IMG/VR virus record: IMGVR_UViG_3300042907_001596
Location: 86,441-150,440 of that record
DNA: 64,000 nt
Reading direction: 5' to 3' (one strand)
Source: a virus
A program made the translations under genes and the position numbers. Position 1 is the first letter of the stretch. Each line of letters starts with the position of its first letter. A model generated the notes under the pieces. It ran no database searches. It was not told the origin of the DNA and saw nothing but the letters and a program-made list of their open reading frames with translations. Of this stretch, positions 9,092 to 18,233 are shown one piece after another.

Positions 9092-10825
9092 ATGGCCGTC
9101 ACTTACGATTCGGTCGGCGGCGGAGTCGCAACCACCAGGGGCGTCACCTCCACGTCGTGGCAGCACGTCATGGGCGTCTCCGCGACCGCACTCATCGTTG
9201 CCGTCAACTTCTCCGGCTCCAGCAACGTCAACAACTCTTTGACTCGCACCGTGAAGGTTGGCACGAAAACCTTGACCCCACTAGGGTCGATCATCAACCG
9301 CTACAACCTCTTCTTCGCCCCGGTGGGCTGGATTGAACTGTTCGGCATCATCGGCCCGCCGACGGGAGTGCAGAGTATCTTCGTCACCTGCTCCGCTTCC
9401 GAGCAGATCACCGCGAACTCCGTTGCCTACAACGGCGCATCAGCGTTCGGTGCTTTTGCCGGAGGCGTCAACCTGGCGGGCACTGGACAGACGTTGCCGT
9501 CCGTCACCGGCCCCACTAAGGGCATGGTGGTAGCGGCGTTCGGGGTGACTTCCAATAGGACGCTGACCGCCGGATCCGGCCAGACGATGCGGTGGACGGC
9601 ATCCGCTGCCGCGTCGGTCGGCATTGAAGACACCGCCGCCACCGGGTCGGTGAGTATGTCGATGAACGTCACCGGCCCCCTCCCGGCGACGTGGGGTGGA
9701 GTGACCGTCGCGCTGGTACCGGCCACCGTCGCCAGCATCGGTCACACCACCGCCGCCAACCTCGTCGCCGCGAAAACCACCCTGGCCGCTGCGGTCACCG
9801 GCAGTCTTAAGGGAGCGGCATCGCGCACCACTACGGCCACCGTCACGGCCAGCGCCACCGCCGTAGAGCCGATCGGCCCAAAGACCGCTGGGTCTTCGCG
9901 CATCATTACCGCCACCCCGACGGCGTCGGCGTTCTCCTTTACCCCGCCGCCCCCGAACGCTGCTGCGCTGCCGGTCACTGTTACCCGCACTGCGGATGCG
10001 ACCCGCACGCTCGCGCCGACCACGGCGGCAGCCTCCCCGCTGATGTACGTCGGGCGCTACCCTGACGAACCCGATGCCGTGGTGCCGAAAAGGTACGTCG
10101 TCTCCCTCAACTCTACGAGCGCATTGACGACCAGCTTCATTGACCAAGTTGTGGGATCCCGCGCCCAGTATTTAGCGACGACCGCATTTGTCGACCAAGA
10201 AGACGCCAAGCGGGCGACAAGAACCGAAGTGACGGCGGCGGACGCTAACTACTTCCCGGCGACCGGGCACGGCCTTGCGGTCACCGACTCGACCGGAAAA
10301 CTTCCGGCGTCGGCTATTCCTTCGTCGGGCCTCGTCACCGACCGTACCGCCCGCTACTATCCGTGCGCCGCCCCGTCGATCAGCACACCGACCCGCGTGG
10401 TGACGGCCACTCCGACCGAGTTGCTGATCGGAACCGTCACAGTGACAGATCAAGGGTATCCGTGGACACCGCTGGTGTTCGCGTATGTAAAGGGGTACGA
10501 CCGCATCGGAGCCAGCCCCACCCGCTGGGCGGGGACTGGAGTGGCCGACGCCGCCGGACAGATCCTCGTCAACAACGTCGGTATCCTCACCGTGCAGGGC
10601 AGCAACGGAACGGTCTACGGATCCGGCCAATGTACCGCCAGCACGAAGGACACCTATTCGGTGGTGCTGCCCGCCTCTACTAGCACTACCGCCACGCCCC
10701 TTTCTGGTGCGCTGACATTCAACCTTTACGGGTCGTGCCGCGACGGCGCGGGGCGCACCGGCGAGGGGTACACCTTCACCGGGGCGGATCTGATCTTTTA
10801 CGTCATCGCCATGCCAGCAGGATAG
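9092..10825 (+). CDS. fibre-like minor tail protein with N-terminal beta-sandwich, 577 aa
   Basis: Residues 1-~210 form a beta-rich domain starting MAVTYDSVGGG and ending WGGVTVALVPA. A domain of the same pattern makes up the whole gene at 56707 and opens the 1964-aa fibre at 49383. A stretch of Ala/Thr LPVTVTRTADATRTLAP modules follows. Then comes a helical linker with DSTGKLPASAIPSS and a C-terminal beta domain ending in YVIAMPAG. The ATG at 9092 starts 2 bp after the previous stop. I infer a virion fibre; the modular build suggests exchange between the fibre genes of this phage. Confidence 0.7.
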   Translation: MAVTYDSVGGGVATTRGVTSTSWQHVMGVSATALIVAVNFSGSSNVNNSLTRTVKVGTKTLTPLGSIINRYNLFFAPVGWIELFGIIGPPTGVQSIFVTCSASEQITANSVAYNGASAFGAFAGGVNLAGTGQTLPSVTGPTKGMVVAAFGVTSNRTLTAGSGQTMRWTASAAASVGIEDTAATGSVSMSMNVTGPLPATWGGVTVALVPATVASIGHTTAANLVAAKTTLAAAVTGSLKGAASRTTTATVTASATAVEPIGPKTAGSSRIITATPTASAFSFTPPPPNAAALPVTVTRTADATRTLAPTTAAASPLMYVGRYPDEPDAVVPKRYVVSLNSTSALTTSFIDQVVGSRAQYLATTAFVDQEDAKRATRTEVTAADANYFPATGHGLAVTDSTGKLPASAIPSSGLVTDRTARYYPCAAPSISTPTRVVTATPTELLIGTVTVTDQGYPWTPLVFAYVKGYDRIGASPTRWAGTGVADAAGQILVNNVGILTVQGSNGTVYGSGQCTASTKDTYSVVLPASTSTTATPLSGALTFNLYGSCRDGAGRTGEGYTFTGADLIFYVIAMPAG

Positions 10826-10838
10826 GAAGGACACACTT

Positions 10839-11573
10839 ATGCCTGCACTCTTTTATGTCGGGGCCGTCCCTGCGGCGTGGCGGGACATCGCCACCTACGC
10901 TTCTGTCGATGCCGCCGTCGCGGCCAGCCGGACGGAAGTCGAAGAGTTGGTGTCGACGGCAGTGGCCGACAAAGCGGCGGCGGCGGAAGTCCGCGCTAAA
11001 GACAACTATTACGCTTTGGACACCGAATACAAAAGCAAAGACGCCACCCGCAACGTGCCGCTAAACCCCGTCAACGTCGCCGGTGCCCCGGCAACACTAG
11101 AAGGTGACGGCACCATCGCCGCCGCCAAGTTCCCGCTGATGGGTGCCGGATACCTGTACGGGCCGTGGGGTGTCGGCGTCGCCACCAAAGCCACAGGGGT
11201 TGGCCTTTCCCCTGTGGCCGTCGCAACCTTCACCACCTCCGCGATTCCCGCCCGATACCTGTACCGGCCGATGTGCTTCGCCACCATCCTGGTCAAATCG
11301 TCCAGCACCGCCGGACGCCCGGTGGTGGAGGTGCGGATGGGCACCACCAACCAGGGTGAACTGGTGGCGGTCGGCAGGGGTCGGACGATGTTCACCGGCT
11401 TACAGTCCATTGCCGTGATGCCGGTGGCCAGCACCGCCGCCTGGTTGGTCGGCACCGGAAGCGCGGCCACGTTGACGATGTGGCTGTCCGACGCCGCCGG
11501 GGTGCCGGTGTCGATGGACGCCAGCGAAGACGTGACCGGCGCAGCCTACCTGCTCCAAGCCCCGCCGGTCTGA
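10839..11573 (+). CDS. fibre-like minor tail protein, 244 aa
   Basis: It has a helical N-terminus (SVDAAVAASRTEVEELVSTAVADKAAAAEVRAKDNYYAL), a short linker, and a C-terminal beta-rich head of about 130 residues with PVVEVRMGTTNQGELVAVGRG. It shares the helix-linker-head plan with the genes at 5518 and 9092 but is shorter. The start at 10839 has an AGGAAGGA ribosome site. It is the last gene before a class II promoter-like site at 11574, so it ends the fibre operon. Specific receptor or partner cannot be read from sequence. Confidence 0.7.
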   Translation: MPALFYVGAVPAAWRDIATYASVDAAVAASRTEVEELVSTAVADKAAAAEVRAKDNYYALDTEYKSKDATRNVPLNPVNVAGAPATLEGDGTIAAAKFPLMGAGYLYGPWGVGVATKATGVGLSPVAVATFTTSAIPARYLYRPMCFATILVKSSSTAGRPVVEVRMGTTNQGELVAVGRGRTMFTGLQSIAVMPVASTAAWLVGTGSAATLTMWLSDAAGVPVSMDASEDVTGAAYLLQAPPV

Positions 11574-11610
11574 CCTGGATTTTGGCCTTCCTCGTCCCCT
11601 AAAAGATGAG
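11574..11610 (+). promoter_or_regulatory. class II late promoter-like site
   Basis: CCTGGA (11574-11579) directly follows the stop codon of the fibre gene. It is followed after 21 bp by AAAAGATGAG at 11601. The kinase gene starts 47 bp from the first box, the commonest distance in this motif family. Confidence 0.5.
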
Positions 11611-11620
11611 GAGGATGAGC

Positions 11621-13270
11621 GTGGCGAGACGGATCCAGCGGCAAGCTGAAGTGTATTCCTGGCGTACCGCCGACCCGGTGTGGCGTCGGGTCGCACGCTT
11701 CCCCGTCCCGGCGGAGTGGGCCAGCGACCCCGAGATGCAAGGTACCCTCGCCGCCCCTCGCGGGCACAGCGGCAGGCGCTGGGACGAACACATCCAGAAC
11801 CTCGACACCCTCCTCAACGAGTACCACGACAACAAGATCGACAGCCGGTCGATGTTCGGCCAGCACGACCCGATCACCAAAACCACCCGGTGGAACGCCG
11901 ACCGGGTGAAGATGCACCAAGACATCGTCAACGAACTCGTCGCGCAGATGGCGAACATCCCCCGGCAGAAACGGGCCATCCTGATGGCCGGACTGGGCGG
12001 GGCGGGCAAAACCTGGGTGCAAAACCAGCCCTTCTTCGGGGTGGATGCGAAGCAGTTCTTCGTCCTCAGCGCCGACAACATCAAAGAGATGATGGCCGCA
12101 CGCGGCATGATGCCCACCGCGAAGCACGACCCGCGCTTTGCCGGACACTCCCCGATGGAATTGAGTTCCCTCATCCACCTGGAGTCCGACGAGATCGCCA
12201 AGCGGGTCGCGGAGATCGCCACTGAGCAGGGCACCAACGTCATCTGGGACTACCGGATGGCCAACCTGCCTTCGGCACTAGAGCGCATCGGCCGGTTGCG
12301 CAGCAACGGCTACAAAGACATCGGGGCGTTCCTGGTCAACGTCGACCCGCAACGGGCACTGAAGTCCGCGATCAGCCGACACAAAGACGGCCAACAGGCG
12401 TGGCTGGACTCCGGCGGGTCGGATCCGGCGAAGCAGGGTGGCCGTTGGCTACCCAGTTTTGCCCACCATGAAGGCAGCCCCACCCCCGGCTCCGGCATGA
12501 TGAGCAGCAGCCAGGAAGCGTTCAACCAACTCATCACTCAGCACGCCGACCTGCTGCCGATGGGGTACGGCTCCATCGACAACCGGGTGCGCGGCAAGCC
12601 GGTGTTCCAAGGCGGCAGCGGACAGTGGGCTAACCTCAACATTCCGCAGGGCCACCCCGACACCCTGGCCCCGACACCACCGACGCCGACGCTGGTCAGC
12701 GCGAGGAGATGGTTCATGGCCGACGAGCACAACCTCTACGAAACTGACCCATACAGCGTGCGCGGAATCCTCAACGCCTACAGGGCCGAGCAGATCGACT
12801 ACCCCACGTTGGTGTCGGAAATCGTCAACCGATTCATGGCGATCACCCCGATTGCCGACGACCCGGCCCGCGCCGGATGGTCGCAGTACATGCACAGCGA
12901 AATGATGCCGGGGGACGACGACGGCTTCTGGTTGTCGTGTGCTGTCAGCTTGGGCGTTCTGACTCCCGAGCAGCTAGATGAAATCCTCGACGCCATCCAC
13001 CAGTCCGTCCACAACGAGCCGCCGCCGGTGCGTCAAGCCAACTCCGTCACTGTCAACTATCCGGCCGAGTCGGTGGTGTATCACAGCAACTACATCAAAG
13101 CCGTCGGGGATCAACTGGTGGAGTGGTTCGATTCGCGCCGCCAGCCGGGGGAGACGATCGACCACTTTATGAAGCAGTACGCCTCCAACCCTGACGAGGT
13201 GGCTGTCGCCAAGCCGTATGTAGAGCGTTTTTTGGGGCGCACTGACATCTATCCCCAATCCGGCGTGTAG
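11621..13270 (+). CDS. zeta-toxin-like P-loop kinase fused to a C-terminal domain, 549 aa
   Basis: A P-loop GLGGAGKT lies near residues 124-131 inside RAILMAGLGGAGKTWVQNQ. It is followed by an LSADNIKEMMAARG stretch and GTNVIWDYRMANLPSALERI, the layout of zeta-toxin/PezT kinases. Known members phosphorylate UDP-N-acetylglucosamine and block cell-wall synthesis; whether this one does is inference. After an SARRWFMADE junction, the C-terminal ~180 residues form an unrecognised helical domain. Preferred start is GTG 11621, six bases after AGGAGG (ATG at 11606 and 11615 lie on or before the ribosome site). No epsilon-like antitoxin is visible next door. It sits between fibre genes and the endolysin. 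Confidence 0.65.
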   Translation: MARRIQRQAEVYSWRTADPVWRRVARFPVPAEWASDPEMQGTLAAPRGHSGRRWDEHIQNLDTLLNEYHDNKIDSRSMFGQHDPITKTTRWNADRVKMHQDIVNELVAQMANIPRQKRAILMAGLGGAGKTWVQNQPFFGVDAKQFFVLSADNIKEMMAARGMMPTAKHDPRFAGHSPMELSSLIHLESDEIAKRVAEIATEQGTNVIWDYRMANLPSALERIGRLRSNGYKDIGAFLVNVDPQRALKSAISRHKDGQQAWLDSGGSDPAKQGGRWLPSFAHHEGSPTPGSGMMSSSQEAFNQLITQHADLLPMGYGSIDNRVRGKPVFQGGSGQWANLNIPQGHPDTLAPTPPTPTLVSARRWFMADEHNLYETDPYSVRGILNAYRAEQIDYPTLVSEIVNRFMAITPIADDPARAGWSQYMHSEMMPGDDDGFWLSCAVSLGVLTPEQLDEILDAIHQSVHNEPPPVRQANSVTVNYPAESVVYHSNYIKAVGDQLVEWFDSRRQPGETIDHFMKQYASNPDEVAVAKPYVERFLGRTDIYPQSGV

Positions 13271-13306
13271 CTGTATCCCCCCTCCGCCCGCCCCTAAAAG
13301 GATGAG
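13270..13306 (+). promoter_or_regulatory. class II late promoter-like site before endolysin
   Basis: GCTGTA (13270-13275) begins at the last base of the upstream stop codon. After 21 bp it is followed by AAAGGATGAGG at 13297. The endolysin start is 46 bp from the first box. Confidence 0.55.
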
Positions 13307-13315
13307 GAGGGTGTG

Positions 13316-14995
13316 ATGAGCTTTCGCGTGGTGTACGGCCAATCCCGCAGCGAGAATGGCTGGCGGATGTGCAACGCCGACGAAACCGATTCGTTGCCTA
13401 TCCCCGGCAGTAGCGTGCGGATCCCGCTGCGCTCCGGCGTCCCCAGCACCATCCTGCGAGCGTTCGCGTCCCGATTCAACCAGTTGATCGAACCGCTGGA
13501 TCAGACCCAGTGCGGCGGCTGGACGCCGACGAACTCCGTCGCTACGTCGAACCACCTCGCCGGTTCCGCCGTCGATCTGAACTGGAGGCTGCACCCCTTC
13601 AGGGTCAAAGGAACCTTCGGGGACAAGCTGCCGGTGCTGCGCAACATCCTCCGCGAGTTTGAGGGCACCGTCTTTTACGGCGGCGACTGGGCGAACCCGA
13701 TAGATGAGATGCACTTCCAGATGAACTACGACTGCTTTGAGGGGTCGAAGAAAGCAGAAGACTTTGCTCAGCGCCTCCTCAACGGACATCTGGGAATCTA
13801 TGCCTCCGCTAACCCGAACGATTTCCCGCTGCCGCTGGGGTACTACTACGGCCCGCTCAGCGGCCCGAACGAGTCGGTATCCGGCGAGTGGGCGGGGGAG
13901 CGGCCGGAGTGGAGGGCGGGCCTGAAGCGGTGGCAGAAAGCGTTGGGTCTGAAGCAGACCGGCAAGTGGAATGACGGCGTCACCGCGAAGGCCGCGACGA
14001 CACTCCAGCTAGCTAAGCGGTGGCCTCCGCACCCTGACTTCGGCTACGGCGGGGTGTACCTGGGTGAGTGGGATGCCGTCATCAAGAACGGTTGGCGTCT
14101 GCCGGACGGCTGGAAGCCCGACGCGGTGCCCGCGACCCGCGTCAAGTGGGCGGATGTCAGCCAGTACCAAACTGCCACCCTCGACGCCACCTACCCCTAC
14201 CCGGTGGTGGCGTTCCGTGCGTCCGTCGCTGACCGGCGCGACACAAAGTTCCTCGCCAACATGACCGCCGCCCGCAAGCTGGTGGCTGCCGGGAAGCTCC
14301 AGAAAGTCATCGCCTACCACTTTTGGGTTCCCGGCTACGACAACGTCGGCACCTTCATGTCGGCGCTGGAGAGCAGCGGCGGGATATTCCCCGAACTGGC
14401 TTTTATGATCGACGTAGAAGACGGCGGCACGAAGTGGAATATCACCGGTGACCAGTCCGACGGCGTCAACGACTTCATCGACCGCGTGTCGGAGCGCTTC
14501 GGCAACCCGGCGGCGGCGGTCGGCTATCTCAACTTCCGCTCCAACCAAGACTTGTGGAAGACCATCCCGCACGGACTGAAGCTCATCGTCCCGGCGTACA
14601 GCGGGCCGGAAAGCAAGCCGTGGGTGCCGGAAGGCTACACGGCGTTCGGGCATCAGTATGCCGACAACGAAGACACCCCGCCGTTCGGGCCGTGCGACAT
14701 CAACCAGGCGCACATGACGCTGGCCGACTTCATCTCCGCGTTCGGCGTACAAGCTGTACCAGATCTTGTACCAGATTCTGGTACCACTCCGGTACCTCCC
14801 CCGACCGGCGCGGGGAGCCTTACCCTCACCGGCCGACCGCTAGACCCCCGCATCCCCGACGACCTGGCAGGTCACGTCTTGTCGATGCGGATGGAAGGAC
14901 TGCGCACCCAAGCCTTGGTTGCTGCGCTGTGCGAAGCCAACAACATCGACGTGAGCGACGTGTTTAACAAGGTAAAGGATGCCGTGACGCCATGA
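13316..14995 (+). CDS. lysA: endolysin: M15-type peptidase, peptidoglycan-binding segment and GH25 muramidase, 559 aa
   Basis: Residues ~66-138 carry an M15/VanY-like metallopeptidase signature: SNHLAGSAVDLNW (His and Asp ligands) and DEMHFQMN (second His). Residues ~190-255 look like a peptidoglycan-binding helical repeat (GLKRWQKALGLKQTGKWNDGVTA). Residues ~275-475 are a GH25 lysozyme with VKWADVSQYQ and the acidic FMIDVEDGG centre. A short helical tail follows. The enzyme should cut both stem peptides and glycan strands of the host wall during lysis. ATG 13316 is preferred over GTG 13313 because GAGGAGG lies 5 bp upstream. It overlaps the holin-like gene by 4 bp. Confidence 0.9.
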   Translation: MSFRVVYGQSRSENGWRMCNADETDSLPIPGSSVRIPLRSGVPSTILRAFASRFNQLIEPLDQTQCGGWTPTNSVATSNHLAGSAVDLNWRLHPFRVKGTFGDKLPVLRNILREFEGTVFYGGDWANPIDEMHFQMNYDCFEGSKKAEDFAQRLLNGHLGIYASANPNDFPLPLGYYYGPLSGPNESVSGEWAGERPEWRAGLKRWQKALGLKQTGKWNDGVTAKAATTLQLAKRWPPHPDFGYGGVYLGEWDAVIKNGWRLPDGWKPDAVPATRVKWADVSQYQTATLDATYPYPVVAFRASVADRRDTKFLANMTAARKLVAAGKLQKVIAYHFWVPGYDNVGTFMSALESSGGIFPELAFMIDVEDGGTKWNITGDQSDGVNDFIDRVSERFGNPAAAVGYLNFRSNQDLWKTIPHGLKLIVPAYSGPESKPWVPEGYTAFGHQYADNEDTPPFGPCDINQAHMTLADFISAFGVQAVPDLVPDSGTTPVPPPTGAGSLTLTGRPLDPRIPDDLAGHVLSMRMEGLRTQALVAALCEANNIDVSDVFNKVKDAVTP

Positions 14996-15492
14996 CCGAT
15001 TTCGTCCCCCCATGGGTGAAGTACGACACCCCCGAAGCTGTCCCGCCGGTGCCGGTCACCTCCTCGACGGCCGCACCGGCGGGACTCTCCTGGGCCGCTC
15101 AACTGGAGCAGGCCGCAGTAGAGGCCGCACAGTCGGCGCTGACCGATGCGGCACCGAAGATTCAGGATCAGGTCGCGAAGTACACCCAGGACTACATCAC
15201 CGGCATCCTGACGGGAAACACCCCCAGCCCGACGATCACCGGCACCACCCTGTCGGGAACCAAACTGGACATCGCGTCGGCCAAGAACCGCAGTTGGCGC
15301 ACCTTCCTGGCCGGGATGGGCTTGGACGTGATGTTCGCGCTGGTGGCCGTCGTCGGCACCCTCAGCCATGTTGACTTCTTTACCCAAGCCGGGTGGATCA
15401 CCTTCGGCGTGTTGATCACCAAGACTGTCATTCAGACAGTAATCTCTTACATTGCGCGGCTAAAAATTGCTCCGCCGTACGAGAAAAAGTAG
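14992..15492 (+). CDS. holin-like membrane protein, 166 aa
   Basis: A soluble N-terminal half (Pro-rich start, then a long Ala/Gln helix) is followed by a basic turn and two hydrophobic segments near residues 106-124 (FLAGMGLDVMFALVAVVGTL) and 130-152 (WITFGVLITKTVIQTVISYIA), ending in a charged YEKK tail. The ATG overlaps the stop of the endolysin (ATGA), the usual position of an actinophage holin. Two membrane segments fit a class II holin, but topology is only predicted. No second holin is visible nearby. It closes the lysis operon. Confidence 0.75.
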   Translation: MTDFVPPWVKYDTPEAVPPVPVTSSTAAPAGLSWAAQLEQAAVEAAQSALTDAAPKIQDQVAKYTQDYITGILTGNTPSPTITGTTLSGTKLDIASAKNRSWRTFLAGMGLDVMFALVAVVGTLSHVDFFTQAGWITFGVLITKTVIQTVISYIARLKIAPPYEKK

Positions 15493-15554
15493 CTCAGCCG
15501 AGGCGTGCTTCTACTGCGGGCAGCCAAGGCCGTATCGGTGGATCGGTAGCTTTC

Positions 15555-15587
15555 ACTGTACCCAAGAGGGTCGCTCCCCAAGGCGAA
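15555..15587 (+). promoter_or_regulatory. class II-like site before terminase operon
   Basis: ACTGTA at 15555-15560 is followed after 19 bp by AAGGCGAAG at 15580, 69 bp before the start at 15624. The spacing differs from the 21 bp seen elsewhere, so this is a weaker member. It sits in the 131-bp gap between the lysis genes and the terminase operon. Confidence 0.35.
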
Positions 15588-15623
15588 GTCTCCCCCTTTG
15601 GCTTGACCAGCAGGAGGCGGACA

Positions 15624-15848
15624 ATGCCGGAATGTAAGGTCACCTGCTACACCTGTCGTTCCGATACCAACCAGCCCAAAGTGTGGCGCTGGCTGTGTGA
15701 AGACTGCGCCGCCGACTGCCTCGACGGCCACCGCCGCAGCACCGGACACACCGACCTGAACCTGGCGGTCGTCACCGCGCCGACGATCAGCGGCTTGGGC
15801 AGCCAGATCCGCCAGGCACACCGCCAAGTAGTTCAGATGGGATGGTGA
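15624..15848 (+). CDS. small zinc-finger-like protein upstream of terminase, 74 aa
   Basis: Two CxxC pairs, CYTCRSD and LCEDCAADC, plus nearby histidines (DGHRRSTGHTD) suggest a single structural zinc site. The rest is a short helix (LGSQIRQAHRQVVQMG). ATG 15624 has AGGAGG seven bases upstream. It ends one base before the terminase GTG, so the two are translated together. Its position is where small terminase or terminase-accessory proteins are often found, but 74 residues and a zinc knuckle are not enough to call it the small subunit. Confidence 0.6.
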   Translation: MPECKVTCYTCRSDTNQPKVWRWLCEDCAADCLDGHRRSTGHTDLNLAVVTAPTISGLGSQIRQAHRQVVQMGW

Positions 15849-15849
15849 C

Positions 15850-18027
15850 GTGGCTTTTCATCCAGGCCAGCAGCAGCGGCTCGTCACCGACCGGCCTTAC
15901 AGTCCTCAAGCGGCGTTCTCGTCGGGCATCATCACCAAAGCTCCGTGGGATTCAGTCATCGACTTCGCTACTCACCCATCGTTCTGCGGGATGACGCTCT
16001 ACCCCCGCCAGCAGACGCTGCTGCGGTTGATGTTTCTGGAAACCGACCAGATGACCGACTTCGACCGCGACGTGATCGAAGAGTGGCGACGCGGCTTTAC
16101 GCAGCGCCGCGAAGTCTTCGGGGTGCAGCCCGACATCTGGGAGCGGGTGGCTTACCTTAAGGAGCGGGGCTTTCGGCGGTTCCCCGAGATCCAAGCCGTC
16201 CTGGGGCGACGGGCCTCTAAAGGGATGATCGGCGGCATTTTGGGCGCGGAGCAGATGGCGTATCTGTTCAGCTTGGACGACTGGCAGTCCCACTACGGCG
16301 TCGTCCCCGGCAAGGATGGCTACCTCACGGTGGTGGCCACCAGCCAGTCCCAGGCGAAGCGCCACCAGTTTCGCGACATCGCGATGGCCATCGAAAACTG
16401 CGCCTACCTCCAGCCGCACATCGCCAGTTCTAAAGACTACGAACTGTCCATCCGCACCCCCGCCGACCTCCGGCGGATCGGCTCGCTGAAGGCGGCGGGC
16501 ATGGTGCCCGACCACGAGATCGCGACGCTGCACGCCATCGCGATGGCGTCCAACTCCGACGTAGTGCGCGGCGCGGCGTCGTTCGCGCTGTTTCTGGATG
16601 AGTTCGCGTTCATGGTGCAAGGCACCGGGTCATCGAAGTCCGGCGAAGAAGTGTACGAGTCGGCGGTGCCCTCCCTCGACCAGTTCGACCCTGACGCCCT
16701 GATCTACATCCCTTCCTCGCCGTGGACGAAGATCGGACAGTTCTTCGCCCTCTATAAGCAGGGGTCGGTGCTGATGCGCTCCTACACCGAAAAGGAAGGC
16801 GTCACCTACACCCGGCAGACCGAAGAGAGCTTAGGTGTCGACGCCGAAGCGGAGATTGCCGACCTCACCGCCGACCCGGTCAAGCTGGTCTTCCAAGGCC
16901 CCAGTTGGATCCTGTACCAAGATTGGGAACGCGGGCCGGAGCTAGTCGGGCGAGCCTTCAAGCGTGCCATCCAGCCGGATCTGACCAGCGAGGTGCAGCA
17001 GCGCAGGATGCGGCGCAACCCCGAGAAGTTCCGCGTGGAAAGGATGGGGCAGTTCGCGGAGGTGGCCGCGCAATACCTCGACCCCGACAAGGTGGAAGCG
17101 ATGTTCGCCCCGCTGGATTGGCGGGAACCGCTGGTGTCGCAAAGTCAAGGCCGCTTCGACCGCAGCTACCGGATTCACTGCGATCCAGGCCGAACAGGAG
17201 CTAACTTCGCGATGGCTGTCGGCCACCTGGAAGATGCCCCCTGCAACGGCTGCGGCTGGACGAAAGCCGACGGCGGCACCGGCTGGGCCAGTAACGCCCA
17301 CATCTGCCCCGAAGGCGGATCGGTGTGGCCGCACGTCATCATAGATCTGCTGCATGTCTGGAAGCCCTCAGACTTCCCGGCTGACGCCGAGAGTGGACGG
17401 CGCACGATCGACTACATCCAAGTCGGCAACGACATCAAAGATGTCCTCACCCGGTTCCGCTCGACGGAGAAGATCTCCTTCGACCAGTGGAACTCCGCAT
17501 ACTTCCTGGCGGATCTGAAGCAGCAGTTCTCCCCCGGCATCCGCGTCACCGAAGTGACCTTCACCGACAAAGTCAACCAGGAGCGGTACGAAAAGTTCAA
17601 GTCGGCCATGAACCTGGGCTGGGTGTCGTCGTATCGCGACCACTTCTTCGACAACGGCTCGCTGCTGGAACAAGAGTTGAAGTTCTTGTCGGAGAAGAAC
17701 GGCAAAGTCGTCAAGCAGGATTTCGGCCCAGTCACGACGAAAGACCTCGCGGACTGCGTCCAGGTGGTGACCGTCGATCTGCTGCACGAAGCGCTGGATC
17801 GGTGGGCTGCGGGCACGTTGACGGCGTCGGCGTACGGATCTTCTGACACAGCGGGGCTGCGCACCGGCCGGGAGTTTGAGCGGATGGGATTCGGCCAACC
17901 CGGCGGCGGTGGTGGTGCCCGCCGTACCGGGCGGGCCTGGCAGGACTTGGAGCGTCAGCGCAAAGAGCGCGGGCGTAGTGGATTCTCGCCCGACCGGGCG
18001 TCGTCTATTCGATCACGAAGAGGATGA
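15850..18027 (+). CDS. terL: terminase large subunit, 725 aa
   Basis: This is the DNA-packaging motor: an N-terminal ATPase pumps DNA into the prohead and a C-terminal nuclease cuts concatemers. The P-loop region near residues 117-126 reads GRRASKGMIG, a variant Walker A. Walker B with the catalytic acid is LFLDEFAFM near residue 247. The RNase H-like nuclease starts with HCDPGRTGANFAMAVG near residue 443, and its insert carries a C-x2-C plus H-x-C zinc-like motif (CNGCGWTK...HICPEGG). Length is usual for large myovirus terminases. GTG 15850 follows the previous gene directly. The C-terminus is Gly/Arg-rich. Confidence 0.9.
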   Translation: MAFHPGQQQRLVTDRPYSPQAAFSSGIITKAPWDSVIDFATHPSFCGMTLYPRQQTLLRLMFLETDQMTDFDRDVIEEWRRGFTQRREVFGVQPDIWERVAYLKERGFRRFPEIQAVLGRRASKGMIGGILGAEQMAYLFSLDDWQSHYGVVPGKDGYLTVVATSQSQAKRHQFRDIAMAIENCAYLQPHIASSKDYELSIRTPADLRRIGSLKAAGMVPDHEIATLHAIAMASNSDVVRGAASFALFLDEFAFMVQGTGSSKSGEEVYESAVPSLDQFDPDALIYIPSSPWTKIGQFFALYKQGSVLMRSYTEKEGVTYTRQTEESLGVDAEAEIADLTADPVKLVFQGPSWILYQDWERGPELVGRAFKRAIQPDLTSEVQQRRMRRNPEKFRVERMGQFAEVAAQYLDPDKVEAMFAPLDWREPLVSQSQGRFDRSYRIHCDPGRTGANFAMAVGHLEDAPCNGCGWTKADGGTGWASNAHICPEGGSVWPHVIIDLLHVWKPSDFPADAESGRRTIDYIQVGNDIKDVLTRFRSTEKISFDQWNSAYFLADLKQQFSPGIRVTEVTFTDKVNQERYEKFKSAMNLGWVSSYRDHFFDNGSLLEQELKFLSEKNGKVVKQDFGPVTTKDLADCVQVVTVDLLHEALDRWAAGTLTASAYGSSDTAGLRTGREFERMGFGQPGGGGGARRTGRAWQDLERQRKERGRSGFSPDRASSIRSRRG

Positions 18028-18233
18028 CTGTGCGCGACTCAAAGAACTTCACGGCGGTGTGCGACGACGCTGAAGAGCCGTCGGAAGTAGAGAAGGCCGC
18101 AGCGCGGCTGACGGTGTGCGGGAACGCCCTCGACGCTGAGGACGCCGTCGATCTGTTGCAGATGTTAGGGCTGTATCCCGGCAACGACTCTGCGTCGCTG
18201 CTCACCTCGCCGCTGCGGAACTCGTTTTCGTGA
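18024..18233 (+). CDS. hypothetical acidic small protein, 69 aa
   Basis: ATG 18024 overlaps the terminase stop (ATGA), and the gene ends overlapping the WhiB start (GTGA), so it is tightly coupled to both. The sequence has a VEKAAARLTVCGNALDAEDAVDLLQMLGLYPG helix pair reminiscent of a small helical adaptor. No family is recognised. It could be a packaging accessory or a regulatory partner; position alone cannot decide. Confidence 0.6.
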   Translation: MTVRDSKNFTAVCDDAEEPSEVEKAAARLTVCGNALDAEDAVDLLQMLGLYPGNDSASLLTSPLRNSFS

